DNA of 45,418 nucleotides from CAKRHR01 sp964423195. GTDB taxonomy: Bacteria; Bacillota; Clostridia; Lachnospirales; Lachnospiraceae. The notes below the pieces were generated by a model that had not been told where the DNA came from, did no database searches, and worked only from the letters and a program-made list of their open reading frames with translations. Location of the stretch: NCBI GenBank assembly GCA_964423195.1, contig CAYRDY010000006.1:1-45418 (forward strand), given 5' to 3'. The position numbers and the translations under genes were made by a program. Of the stretch, positions 16,066 through 24,184 are shown one piece after another. The stretch's first letter is position 1, and each line of letters begins with the position of its first letter.

Positions 16066-17301
16066 CTATCTGAAATGCTCCAGATCATAGGCGAAAATGA
16101 TCGTCCCCTCCCGGACCTCCCGCGTCCCCGCGGGAATCTCCGCGAGCAGCGTACAGCCGCGCATGGCGCTCGTCATGCCGTTGCTCTGCTTTTCCGACGC
16201 GGCAAAATACGCCTCACCGTTTTTGATGACCAGCCTGCCGCGCAGAAGCCGCCGGATGGGGCTCGGCTTCACAAAATCGCCCAGCATCCTCACCTGGAGG
16301 CGCTGCGGGTAAACGGCGACCAAACCCATCATCCGCCGCAGCACCGGCAAAACCAACAGCTGCAGCGTCACTGCCGCAGCACCCGGATTGCCCGACAGGG
16401 CGAACACAGGTTTCCCGTTCAGCATGCCGCACACCGCCGCGCTGCCCGGCTTCATCCTGATTCTCCAGAAAAGGATGCTGCCCCCGGCCATCTCAATCGC
16501 TTCGCGCATCACATCATAATCGCCCACGGAAGCCCCGCCGGTCGTGATCAGGGCGTCGCACCGGTCAATATTCGTCCTCAGGCATTTCGCGATCCCCGCG
16601 GCATCGTCATCGGCCATGCCAAGATCCCTAACCCCGGCGCCCGCCGCGCGCAGATACCCCGCCAGCATATATCCGTTCGAATTGCGGATCTTCCCCGGCG
16701 CCAGGGGCTCCCCGACATCGGTCAGTTCACTGCCGGAGCACAAAATACCGGCGCAAATTTGCCTGTAAACCTCAAGGCGATCGCACCCCAGCCCCGACGC
16801 CTGCGCCATCTCCGCCGCCTCAAGCAAAAGCCCCTTGCGCAAAACCGTGTCGCCCGCAGCGATATCCTCTCCGGCGCGAACCACATTGGTTCCGGCGCGC
16901 ACGGGGGCAAATACAGTCACACTTCCCTCATCAAATACCGTCTGCTCAAAGGGAATGACAGCGTCGGCACCCTCCGGCATCGGCGCGCCGGTCATGATCT
17001 TCGCCGCGCATCCGGCTCCGACTGGCTCTTTCGGCGCACGTCCGGCAGGAATCTCCTCGATCACGCTCAGAGTCACCGGCCGTTCCCCTGTAGCCCCAGC
17101 CGTGTCCTCGCTGCGCAGGGCGTATCCGTCATAGGGCGATCTGTCAAAGGGCGGCATATTTTCTTTCGCCTTGATATCCTCCGAGAGCACCCGCCGCCAG
17201 GCATCCCGGATATCCACCCGCTCAGTCCCCACAGGCCGGACGCCTGCCATCATATATTCCAACGCTTCCTCCAGCGAAACATTCATCGGATAGTCGCCCA
17301 T
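16066..17301 (-). CDS. moeA: Molybdopterin molybdenumtransferase
   Basis: Inserts molybdenum into adenylylated molybdopterin, the last general step of molybdenum cofactor synthesis. 411 residues with PPFDRSPYDGYAL near the N-terminus, KIMTGAPMPEGADAVIPFE, the MoCF-binding segment ITTGGASVGDYD, and FALSGNPGAAAV, all conserved in MoeA. ATG 17299-17301 has GGAGG seven bases upstream, the binding site lying in the last codons of the MOSC gene two bases away. The cofactor is needed by the xanthine dehydrogenase in this window and by molybdoenzymes of phenolic breakdown, if present. Confidence 0.94.
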   Translation of the reverse strand: MGDYPMNVSLEEALEYMMAGVRPVGTERVDIRDAWRRVLSEDIKAKENMPPFDRSPYDGYALRSEDTAGATGERPVTLSVIEEIPAGRAPKEPVGAGCAAKIMTGAPMPEGADAVIPFEQTVFDEGSVTVFAPVRAGTNVVRAGEDIAAGDTVLRKGLLLEAAEMAQASGLGCDRLEVYRQICAGILCSGSELTDVGEPLAPGKIRNSNGYMLAGYLRAAGAGVRDLGMADDDAAGIAKCLRTNIDRCDALITTGGASVGDYDVMREAIEMAGGSILFWRIRMKPGSAAVCGMLNGKPVFALSGNPGAAAVTLQLLVLPVLRRMMGLVAVYPQRLQVRMLGDFVKPSPIRRLLRGRLVIKNGEAYFAASEKQSNGMTSAMRGCTLLAEIPAGTREVREGTIIFAYDLEHFR

Positions 17302-17303
17302 AC

Positions 17304-17741
17304 TCAATCCTCCACAAAGATTTCCATCTCATCACCCTCAGCGATCACGCCGCCGCGAACGACTCTCGCGAAGATCCCCTCCCGCGGCATGATGCAGTCG
17401 CCCATGACCTTGTAAATCTCGCAGTGCGCATGGCATTCCTTGCCGATCTGCGTCACTTCCAGCACCACATCACCGCATCGCAGCCGCGTCCCGACAGGCA
17501 ACGCCCTGAAATCAATACCCTCGACGATCAGGTTCTCTCCGAAGGCGCCGTCTGTCACCACCGCGCCCCGCGCGCGAAATTCATCGATGCGCTCCGCGGA
17601 TAAAAGACTCACCTGACGGTGCCATTTCCCCGCGTGCGCGTCATTTTCGATGCCCCAGTCCTCGATAAATAAGGCCTTGTGAACATTCTCTTTCTGTGTG
17701 CCTTTTCTCTCACTGACACACACGCCCAAAACCCTGCCCAC
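17304..17741 (-). CDS. MOSC domain protein
   Basis: A 145-residue stand-alone MOSC domain, the module found at the C-terminus of molybdenum cofactor sulfurase. The core is visible as GIENDAHAGKWHRQVSLL, DGAFGENLIVEGIDF and VTQIGKECHAHC, the last with the conserved cysteine expected to carry sulfur or the cofactor. It might sulfurate or deliver the cofactor to the xanthine dehydrogenase type enzyme, which needs a sulfido ligand. Translation starts at GTG (17739-17741) with AGGGGG eight bases upstream; this leader is the left copy of the 41-bp repeat. Placed between moaA and moeA, so a molybdenum role is well supported. Confidence 0.88.
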   Translation of the reverse strand: MGRVLGVCVSERKGTQKENVHKALFIEDWGIENDAHAGKWHRQVSLLSAERIDEFRARGAVVTDGAFGENLIVEGIDFRALPVGTRLRCGDVVLEVTQIGKECHAHCEIYKVMGDCIMPREGIFARVVRGGVIAEGDEMEIFVED

Positions 17742-17774
17742 AATCTCATCCCCCTATCTGAAACATCTGGTGGT
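17734..17774. repeat. 41-bp direct repeat, left copy
   Basis: Identical at 40 of 41 positions to 18622-18662. Read on the minus strand it encodes a MoaA-like C-terminus (HHQMFQIGG, stop), then the ribosome binding site and GTG start of the MOSC gene. Similarity to the moaA end continues weakly upstream (NTD versus NTE) and then ends. Confidence 0.9.
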
Positions 17775-17869
17775 GATCGGTATTTACGCAGATGCCCGAC
17801 AATCCCCAGACATCTGCCTTTAAATTGATCATATCATCATGTTATACAAAAATATACCATTCGCTGTCA

Positions 17870-17969
17870 NNNNNNNNNNNNNNNNNNNNNNNNNNNNNNN
17901 NNNNNNNNNNNNNNNNNNNNNNNNNNNNNNNNNNNNNNNNNNNNNNNNNNNNNNNNNNNNNNNNNNNNN
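17870..17969. other. Assembly gap (100 N)
   Basis: Exactly 100 N, a conventional scaffold gap of unknown real length. It removes the start of the antitoxin gene and anything between it and the MOSC leader. Confidence 0.97.
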
Positions 17970-18170
17970 AAAAAATGTCTTTCTGAGGGTGGAATCCCAT
18001 TTGAAGTGAAACTCACAGCGCCATCCTACAAGAGCCCAGAGGGCATGCGCGCTTTCATGGCCTTGCGTCAGGAAGCAGAGGACAATGGCCTCTCCGAAAT
18101 GACACTGGACGAAATCAATGCTGAGATCAGCGCCTCCAGATCAGAACGCAGAAAGAAAGCCGGTGAGTGA
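17970..18170 (+). CDS. RelB/DinJ-family antitoxin, 5' end missing in gap
   Basis: From the gap edge a frame runs 66 codons to a TGA at 18168-18170. It contains GGIPFEVKLTAP, the (L/I)PFE(V/I)K segment typical of the C-terminal half of RelB/DinJ antitoxins, then a lysine/arginine-rich helix ending SRSERRKKAGE. The N-terminal ribbon-helix-helix DNA-binding part is lost in the N run. It overlaps the start of the PIN gene by 8 bases in the usual antitoxin-toxin order, and on the strand opposite to its neighbours. Family call is moderate because only part is visible. Confidence 0.72.
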   Translation, partial: KKCLSEGGIPFEVKLTAPSYKSPEGMRAFMALRQEAEDNGLSEMTLDEINAEISASRSERRKKAGE

Positions 18171-18597
18171 CTTGTATTACGCCGTTATTGACACAAATGT
18201 CCTTGTGTCCGCTTTGCTAAGCCGAAGAGATATTGTGAGTGCGCCCGCAAAAGTTATAGAATATCTTTTTCAGGGTGCACTTACCCCCATCTATAACAGG
18301 GAAATTCTTGAGGAATATGAAGAGGTTTTAAGCCGCAATAAATTTCATTTCAATTCCGCCAATGTTCAAATTTTAATCAGCCAGATTAAACTGATCGGGC
18401 TACACGAAAAAATTATTTCATCATCAGGTGAAATTTTTCCAGATTTGGATGATGCAGTTTTCTTTGAAGCTGCCCTCTCCCACAAAACGATTGATGAAAA
18501 TACATACCTTGTGACAGGAAATATGAAGCACTATCCAGAAAAACCATTTGTTGTCACACCCCGACAAATGGTTCAGATTCTAGAAAATCGTTGCTAG
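18163..18597 (+). CDS. PIN-domain toxin (ribonuclease)
   Basis: A PIN-domain protein of 144 residues with the acidic catalytic set: aspartate in VIDTNVLVSALL, glutamates in REILEEYEEVL, and aspartates in FPDLDDAVFFEAAL, followed by LVTGNMKHYP, a segment characteristic of the COG1569-type putative toxins. These are Mg-dependent RNases neutralised by the co-transcribed antitoxin. I start it at GTG 18163-18165, giving an 8-base overlap with the antitoxin; the frame is open further upstream but inside the antitoxin gene. The pair is more AT-rich than the surrounding genes, consistent with transfer. Confidence 0.85.
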   Translation: MSDLYYAVIDTNVLVSALLSRRDIVSAPAKVIEYLFQGALTPIYNREILEEYEEVLSRNKFHFNSANVQILISQIKLIGLHEKIISSSGEIFPDLDDAVFFEAALSHKTIDENTYLVTGNMKHYPEKPFVVTPRQMVQILENRC

Positions 18598-18621
18598 CTT
18601 TCTCAGCGCAGTGCATGATCT

Positions 18622-18662
18622 CTGCCCACAATCTCATCCCCCTATTTGAAACATCTGGTGGT
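18622..18662. repeat. 41-bp direct repeat, right copy
   Basis: Right copy of the repeat at 17734-17774. On the minus strand it holds the true end of moaA (QMFQIGG, stop), a ribosome binding site and the first three codons of a MOSC-like start (GTG GGC AGA), which then runs into a stop after eight codons. It therefore appears to be the original moaA-MOSC junction cut by the inserted toxin-antitoxin segment. Confidence 0.9.
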
Positions 18663-19638
18663 CTTCTGTATTGAATCCTGCACAGCCGCCGTCTGCCCTC
18701 CTGCAGATTTCCTCCTCGAAGTGGTGTCCCTCCGGCTTATGATACACGGTCTCTTCGATGCAGTGGCGCAGTTCATCATCCGACGCGCTGCCGCGCAGCA
18801 GGGATTTGAGCATCACGCCGTCGCCGTACTGCAGGCAAGTCTTTAAAAAGCCGTCCGATGTCAGCCGGACGCGGTTGCACTGATCACAAAATCTGTGGCT
18901 GACGGCGCTGATAAAGCCGATCTTTCCCTGAAAGCCCTCGATCGTGAAGTATCGGCACGGTCCGTTTCCCAGTTTTCCCGCGAAATAAGTCATCTTCCCA
19001 AAAGCCTCCTCAAGCAGGGCTCTCAGCTCGTCTTCTCTCACAGCCTCAAACCGTCTGCCTGTCCCGATCGGCATCATCTCAATAAACCGGACGCTTAACC
19101 GGTGATCCCGCGCCAGGGAGGCAATCTCTATCCACTGACCGTCATTGACGCCCCGGATGGGGACGCAGTTGAGCTTCACGCGCAGATTCTCATAAGCCAG
19201 TGCCTTTTCAATCGCCGTGCGCACGCCGTGCGCGCCGTCCACGCCCGTCATTTCCTCGAAAATCTCTCGGTCAAACGCGTCGACACTGATATTGACCGCG
19301 TCAAGCCCGGCTTTGACCAGGTCGTCGATCTGCTCCGCCAGCAGCACACCGTTGGTTGTCAGCGTCACATTTTCAATGCCCTCTATCTCTTTTAAGCGCC
19401 GGACAAACACGTGCAGGTCACGCCGCACCAGCGGCTCCCCGCCGGTCAGCTTGACTTTCGAGATGCCCAGTCCCGCAAAGATACGGCAGAGCCGGAGCAT
19501 CTCATCGTAGGTGAGTATCTCCTCCCGCTCAAGCCATCGAATATTTCCCTGCGGCATGCAATAAATGCAGCGCAGATTGCAGCGATCCGTCACTGAAATC
19601 CGCAGATATTCTATATTTCTCCCCATAGCGTCAATCAT
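18634..19638 (-). CDS. moaA: GTP 3',8-cyclase (radical SAM)
   Basis: First step of molybdenum cofactor synthesis: converts GTP to 3',8-cyclo-dihydro-GTP. 334 residues with the radical SAM motif TDRCNLRCIYCMPQG (CxxxCxxC), the SAM-binding LTGGEPLVRRDL, and the second cluster FCDQCNRVRLTSDGFLKTC. It ends in the diglycine that MoaA requires (MFQIGG). A stretch of about 14 residues just before that end is unusual. I prefer the ATG at 19636-19638, which matches the family's GRNIEYLRISVTDRC spacing and overlaps the LysR stop by 8 bases; ATGs at 19651 and 19645 are alternatives. Confidence 0.92.
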   Translation of the reverse strand: MIDAMGRNIEYLRISVTDRCNLRCIYCMPQGNIRWLEREEILTYDEMLRLCRIFAGLGISKVKLTGGEPLVRRDLHVFVRRLKEIEGIENVTLTTNGVLLAEQIDDLVKAGLDAVNISVDAFDREIFEEMTGVDGAHGVRTAIEKALAYENLRVKLNCVPIRGVNDGQWIEIASLARDHRLSVRFIEMMPIGTGRRFEAVREDELRALLEEAFGKMTYFAGKLGNGPCRYFTIEGFQGKIGFISAVSHRFCDQCNRVRLTSDGFLKTCLQYGDGVMLKSLLRGSASDDELRHCIEETVYHKPEGHHFEEEICRRADGGCAGFNTEDHQMFQIGG

Positions 19639-20533
19639 CCCGGACATCCCCATCCTGTATGAACTCCTCTCTTGCCGCGCTGAGAAATTTCTCTGCGATC
19701 GGCGTAAAGATCTGATACTTTTTCCATATCAAATAAATTTTCGTCTCCAATTTCGGGGATAAAGGGCGGAATGCAAGCCCGCTCTCCGCACTGGTATCCA
19801 CGAGACCTTTTAACGTCAACAGATAGCCGAGCTTTTCCTTGACAAAAAGCGAGGCGTTATAGGACAGGCGAAAGGAGCCTTCCAGCCGCATGTCTTTCAT
19901 CTTTTCCCCGCACCAACCGGGAATATCTTTCTCCCAACCCTGTCCCGAACAGAAGAGCGGAAGCCCTGCGATGTCATCTGCCGTGATGGCGTCCTTTTTC
20001 GCAAGCGCACAGCAGGCAGGCAAAACCAATCCCCATTGATCCGCTTCCGGAAAACACAGGCAGCGATACTTTGTCCTGTCCGGAGTTTCCGCCAGTACCG
20101 CAAAATCCAGAAGTCCTTTGTCCAGCTTCTCCGTCACCTGCTCGGTGTCCCCGCTCGTGATATGGTAGCGCAGGCCGGGATAATCCGCCTTGAACTTTTT
20201 GATAATGCGGGCAAGGAAACGAATCTGACAGGATTCCGCCAAACCGAAATAAATGTCCCCGCCAGTGACATCATCGAGCGATACGAACTCACCGATCATC
20301 TTATCCGCCATGGAGACCAGATCTTCCGCGCGTTTCTTGAGAAGAATTCCCGCCTCTGTCAGCTCGATGCTGAAGCTGTGCCGTATAAACAGTTTTTTCC
20401 CAAGCTCCTCCTCCAGCGACTGCATCTGCTTTGAAAGCGTCGGCTGCGTTACATGAAGATATTTTGCGGCGCGGGTCATATTTTCCTCCCGCGCGATGGC
20501 AAGAAAATAGCGCAGCGTGCGTATTTCCATCAT
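19631..20533 (-). CDS. LysR-family transcriptional regulator
   Basis: A 300-residue LysR regulator: winged helix-turn-helix at the N-terminus (EIRTLRYFLAIAREENMTRAA, then QPTLSKQMQSLEEELGKKLF) and a periplasmic-binding-like effector domain. It has a near-consensus promoter and a GGGGAGGA ribosome binding site before the ATG. It overlaps moaA by 8 bases, so it is the first gene of the moaA-MOSC-moeA transcription unit. It could respond to molybdate or to a substrate of a molybdoenzyme; the effector is unknown. Confidence 0.9.
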   Translation of the reverse strand: MMEIRTLRYFLAIAREENMTRAAKYLHVTQPTLSKQMQSLEEELGKKLFIRHSFSIELTEAGILLKKRAEDLVSMADKMIGEFVSLDDVTGGDIYFGLAESCQIRFLARIIKKFKADYPGLRYHITSGDTEQVTEKLDKGLLDFAVLAETPDRTKYRCLCFPEADQWGLVLPACCALAKKDAITADDIAGLPLFCSGQGWEKDIPGWCGEKMKDMRLEGSFRLSYNASLFVKEKLGYLLTLKGLVDTSAESGLAFRPLSPKLETKIYLIWKKYQIFTPIAEKFLSAAREEFIQDGDVRDD

Positions 20534-20580
20534 GAATGTCCTCCCCTTGTGATATTTGCAAATAGAATATCATGATATAA

Positions 20581-20609
20581 ATTATAACCATTAGCGAAAC
20601 CGACGTCAA
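20581..20609 (-). promoter_or_regulatory. Sigma-A-type promoter of LysR-moaA
   Basis: On the minus strand TTGACG (20604-20609), 17-base spacer, TATAAT (20581-20586), about 48 bases before the LysR start. It is very close to consensus. Confidence 0.82.
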
Positions 20610-20715
20610 GCAACTATAACAAAATCTATTATTGATCAAAATGAGGGGAAAACAGCGGTGGCGCCCGGCGCTATCGTGACGCCTGCCAACTTCGCGAATA
20701 AAGCAGGTGTACAGC

Positions 20716-20756
20716 CCGGCGGCCGGTGTCTCTACACCGGTCGCCGGCAATTTTTT
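20716..20756 (+). terminator. Strong stem-loop with plus-strand T-run
   Basis: A 14-bp stem (20716-20729 with 20734-20747, one mismatch) and CTCT loop, followed on the plus strand by CAATTTTTT. This is a canonical intrinsic terminator for plus-strand transcription, yet no plus-strand gene lies upstream. On the minus strand it follows the stop of the membrane protein, preceded by an A-run, and may also protect or end that transcript. Confidence 0.65.
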
Positions 20757-21232
20757 CACCCGTTGATCGGGATCAGCATCGCATACGGCGCCGTAAAGAC
20801 GGCGAGTGACAGGCAGACCTTTTTGACTAGCGGCGCCGGCAGGTCACTCTTTTTAAATGTAAAAGACTTGTTCAGATAATAGATGAGAAATCCCGCCAGG
20901 GCAACGCCCGGCAGCGATATCAGTGTTGTCCCCGGAAAATAGATCGCACTCACCGGGATCGCGCCCTTGCCGATCAGCAGCGCCAACACATAGATAAGGG
21001 CCGCGCCCGCCAGATCACAGATAAATCCATTCAGCCAGATGCTGAAGATATACCTTTTCCAAAGTGGAAACTTCTTTTCGACCTTCTGAAATTTGAGCGT
21101 CAGGCAGAATACCAGACTGTCAATGACAAGATTGACCGGCAGCAGAATCAGCCACATCCGGGACGGCCACAGAAAGAAAAGCCATATCGGGAATATGACA
21201 TTATAAAGGCAAACCTCTTTTTCTTTTTTCAT
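20756..21232 (-). CDS. Hypothetical integral membrane protein
   Basis: A 158-residue protein with four or five hydrophobic segments (roughly residues 10-45, 65-90, 100-125 and 133-155) and lysine-rich ends. I do not recognise a family. ATG 21230-21232 has GGAGGGG six bases upstream; an earlier in-frame start would have no binding site. It follows atpC of the first ATP synthase operon by 137 bases with no clear terminator between, so it may be the last gene of that operon. A role in ATP synthase assembly would be a guess. Confidence 0.7.
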   Translation of the reverse strand: MKKEKEVCLYNVIFPIWLFFLWPSRMWLILLPVNLVIDSLVFCLTLKFQKVEKKFPLWKRYIFSIWLNGFICDLAGAALIYVLALLIGKGAIPVSAIYFPGTTLISLPGVALAGFLIYYLNKSFTFKKSDLPAPLVKKVCLSLAVFTAPYAMLIPING

Positions 21233-21369
21233 CAAACGCCCCTCCAAACTTCTCTCCGAGGAATCACAACAAAGTGCAGCGCATGGCGCACAAACCAAAT
21301 CGTACCGGCACTCGTTCCCTACTTTTTGGGCAAATGCCTGACCGTGCCTGCTTCTGCCAAAGTCGCTCT

Positions 21370-21792
21370 CTATTTTTTTCTGAATTTCATATAGTCGCGC
21401 TTGACCCGAAGCTGGCTGACGGCACGGGCGAGCCGGCTCTGCGCGGCATAATATTCCTGGATGCTCTTCTTCTGCAGGAGCTCTTCCCTCGCGCGGGCCT
21501 CCTCAAGCCTCGCCCGGTTCTCGTCGATCTCCTCCGGCCGCTCGATCGTGTCCACCAGAATCAGCACATCGTTGTCCTCGATCTTCATCATTCCCGACGA
21601 CACCCACGCGTACTGGTTCTCACCGCCCGGCACGCGAAAGTGCATCGGTCCGGGCCGGATGGCGATGATCTCATTGCTGTGATGCGCCATGACCGCGTAC
21701 TGTCCGAGCAGCGCCGGCACGCTTAAGTATTCGCACGGGCCGTCATAAAATGGCCGCGCCGCCGCCAGAATGTGCACCGTGTAACTGCTCAT
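21370..21792 (-). CDS. atpC: ATP synthase epsilon subunit (cluster 1)
   Basis: Central-stalk epsilon subunit, 140 residues: N-terminal beta-sandwich (YTVHILAAARPFYDG, then YLSVPALLGQYAVMAHH) and a C-terminal helical hairpin rich in Glu, Ala and Arg. It is quite different in sequence from the epsilon of the second operon. Its ATG shares one base with the stop of atpD (TGATG), implying coupled translation. Confidence 0.88.
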   Translation of the reverse strand: MSSYTVHILAAARPFYDGPCEYLSVPALLGQYAVMAHHSNEIIAIRPGPMHFRVPGGENQYAWVSSGMMKIEDNDVLILVDTIERPEEIDENRARLEEARAREELLQKKSIQEYYAAQSRLARAVSQLRVKRDYMKFRKK

Positions 21793-23195
21793 CAGCGCTC
21801 ACCCGCTTTCAGCCGCTCCGCCTTCGCGATGACATCATCGATCGTTCCCACATTATAAAATGCCGCCTCCGGAAAATCATCCATCTCGCCGCTGACGATG
21901 GCCTGAAAGCCGCGCACCGTCTCCTCAAGCGGCACATAGACGCCGGACATGCCGGTGAACTTCTCCGCCACATGGAACGGCTGAGAGAGAAATCTCTGGA
22001 TGCGCCTGGCCCTGGTGACGACCTTCTTGTCCGCGTCGCTCAGCTCATCCATGCCGAGAATGGCGATGATATCCTGCAGCTCGCTGTAGCCCTGCAGAAT
22101 CTCCTGCACCGCCCTGGCCGTGTCGTAATGCTCATCGCCCACGATGTCCGGCTCCAGGATGCGCGAGGTGGACTCCAGCGGGTCGACCGCCGGATAAATG
22201 CCCTGCTCGACGATCTTTCGGCTCAGCACCGTGGTCGCGTCCAGATGGGCGAACGTCGTCGCAGGCGCCGGATCCGTCAGGTCGTCAGCCGGCACATAGA
22301 CCGCCTGCACCGAAGTCACGGAACCCTTTTTTGTGGAAGTGATGCGCTCCTGCAGCTCACCCATCTCCGTGGCCAGCGTCGGCTGGTAGCCCACGGCGGA
22401 CGGCATGCGCCCCAGCAGCGCGGACACCTCGCTGCCCGCCTGCACAAACCGGAAAATATTATCTATAAAAAGCAACACATCTTTATTCTGCTCATCGCGG
22501 AAATACTCGGCCATGGTCAACCCTGAGAGTGCCACGCGCATACGCACGCCCGGCGACTCGTTCATCTGGCCGAAGACCAGCGCGGTCTTCTCCGCTACAC
22601 CGCTCTCGTGCATCTCATTCCAGAGATCGTTGCCCTCGCGGCTGCGCTCGCCCACACCGGCGAAGATCGAATATCCGCCGTGCTCCATGGCCACATTGTG
22701 AATCAGCTCCTGAATCAGAACTGTCTTGCCCACGCCAGCGCCGCCGAAAAGGCCGATCTTTCCGCCCTTGGCATAGGGCTCCAGAAGATCGATCACCTTG
22801 ATGCCCGTCTCCAGGATCTCCACCACCGGACTCTGCTCGTCAAATCCGGGCGGCTTGCGGTGAATCGCCCGGCGCGGCTCCGTCTCCGGCACCGGCGCGC
22901 CGCCGTCGATCGGCTCGCCCAGCACATTAAACATGCGGCCCAGCGTCGCCTCGCCCACCGGCACAGAGATATCCTCCCCCGATGCCTCCACATCCACATC
23001 GCGGCCCAGCCCCTCGCTGCCCGCGAGCATAATGCAGCGCACCGTATCATTTCCTATATGCTGTGCCACTTCCATGACACGCTTTTGCCCGTCAACTGTG
23101 ACTGAGAGTGCCTCCCTGATCTTCGGCAAATGCCCCGCCGCAAACGCCACATCGATGACAGGCCCCGAAACCTGCACAACTTTTCCTATATTCAA
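21792..23195 (-). CDS. atpD: ATP synthase beta subunit (cluster 1)
   Basis: Catalytic F1 subunit, 467 residues. The P-loop GLFGGAGVGKTVLIQE, the VFGQMNESPGVRMRV segment, LLFIDNIFRFVQAGSEVSALLGRMPSAVGYQ and the DELSDADK motif are all present, so it should be active. It starts at TTG (23193-23195): GGGAGG lies ten bases upstream and the start overlaps the gamma stop by 3 bases; no ATG fits the family's N-terminus. It shares only part of its sequence with the beta subunit of the second operon, showing two old, separate lineages. Confidence 0.95.
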   Translation of the reverse strand: MNIGKVVQVSGPVIDVAFAAGHLPKIREALSVTVDGQKRVMEVAQHIGNDTVRCIMLAGSEGLGRDVDVEASGEDISVPVGEATLGRMFNVLGEPIDGGAPVPETEPRRAIHRKPPGFDEQSPVVEILETGIKVIDLLEPYAKGGKIGLFGGAGVGKTVLIQELIHNVAMEHGGYSIFAGVGERSREGNDLWNEMHESGVAEKTALVFGQMNESPGVRMRVALSGLTMAEYFRDEQNKDVLLFIDNIFRFVQAGSEVSALLGRMPSAVGYQPTLATEMGELQERITSTKKGSVTSVQAVYVPADDLTDPAPATTFAHLDATTVLSRKIVEQGIYPAVDPLESTSRILEPDIVGDEHYDTARAVQEILQGYSELQDIIAILGMDELSDADKKVVTRARRIQRFLSQPFHVAEKFTGMSGVYVPLEETVRGFQAIVSGEMDDFPEAAFYNVGTIDDVIAKAERLKAGER

Positions 23196-24169
23196 GGCTT
23201 GGCCACCTCCCTGTGTATTTCAAGCCGGCTCTGACTGCCGCCTTTCGCAGCGGCGGCAGGTTCCTGATCCGCCTCCTTACGTTCCTTACGCCTTTTCTGC
23301 GCTCTGGCACCCGCGCAGACCTCCGTGATCTCCTGTGTGATCGCCGCCTGACGGACACGGTGAAACTGAACATAAAGTTCACCGAGGATCTTTTCCGCGT
23401 TCTCATTGGCCGCGCTCATCGCCATCATTCTCGCGTTCTGCTCACTGCAGAAACTGTCCACGAGTGCCCCGTAAATGAATCCGGTCACATAGCTCTCGAT
23501 CATATTGTCCAGAATCACGCCGGGCGACGGCCGGAACTCGACCGGATGATCCATCTCCTTCTCCTCAGGCGTGGAGTAAAAATGCGAGTGATGGAAAGGG
23601 ATCAGGCGAAATGAGACCGCCTCGGCTGAGATACCGTTTTTCATATCTGTAAAAATAATAAAGATTTTGTCAAGGCCCTCGTCGTTGAACTGATGGAGCA
23701 GCACCTCGCCGATCTCCATCGCGCGATCGATGGTCGGGTTCTGCGCCGTGTAGAGAAAACTCTGCGCGATCGGAATATTGTGCCGCAAACAGAACTGGCG
23801 GCCGTACTCTCCGACCACAAACATCCGCATATCCGGATGCTCATCGTACATGCGCCTGGCCTCCCGAAGAACATTCTGATTGTATGATCCGGCAAGCCCC
23901 TTGTCCGCCGTGATCACCAGACAGCCATAGGTGCCGTTCAGCGCCTCGCTGCCCTCCTCCGGATAGAGATACTTGCTGTCCACCGTCTCGACCGTGCGGA
24001 AGACGCGCTTGATCTCCCGCCGCACCGCCTCAAAATACGGCTTGGTCATATCCAGCTCATTTTTCGCCTTCTTCATCTTTGTGGAGGCGATCATGTACAT
24101 GGCATTGGTAATCTTCTGCGTGTCCCGAATGCTTCTCATACGGCTCTGTATTTCAGTTAAATTTGGCAT
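23192..24169 (-). CDS. atpG: ATP synthase gamma subunit with charged C-terminal tail (cluster 1)
   Basis: Central-stalk gamma subunit. The N-terminal helix (IQSRMRSIRDTQKITNAMYM) and C-terminal helix (ALVDSFCSEQNARMMAMSAAN, QAAITQEITEVCAG) match the family. At 325 residues it exceeds the usual 285-295; the excess is mainly about 40 residues after the normal end, dominated by Lys, Arg, Glu and Ala. That tail is unexplained. It lies 15 bases after atpA and overlaps atpD. Confidence 0.92.
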   Translation of the reverse strand: MPNLTEIQSRMRSIRDTQKITNAMYMIASTKMKKAKNELDMTKPYFEAVRREIKRVFRTVETVDSKYLYPEEGSEALNGTYGCLVITADKGLAGSYNQNVLREARRMYDEHPDMRMFVVGEYGRQFCLRHNIPIAQSFLYTAQNPTIDRAMEIGEVLLHQFNDEGLDKIFIIFTDMKNGISAEAVSFRLIPFHHSHFYSTPEEKEMDHPVEFRPSPGVILDNMIESYVTGFIYGALVDSFCSEQNARMMAMSAANENAEKILGELYVQFHRVRQAAITQEITEVCAGARAQKRRKERKEADQEPAAAAKGGSQSRLEIHREVAKP

Positions 24170-24184
24170 TCCGTCTCACCGTCC

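Noticed and set aside
17775..17869. MoCo riboswitch before the MOSC gene
   Set aside because: Only one simple GCAGATG/CATCTGC hairpin is visible, with no conserved multi-stem layout, and the region is truncated by the gap.
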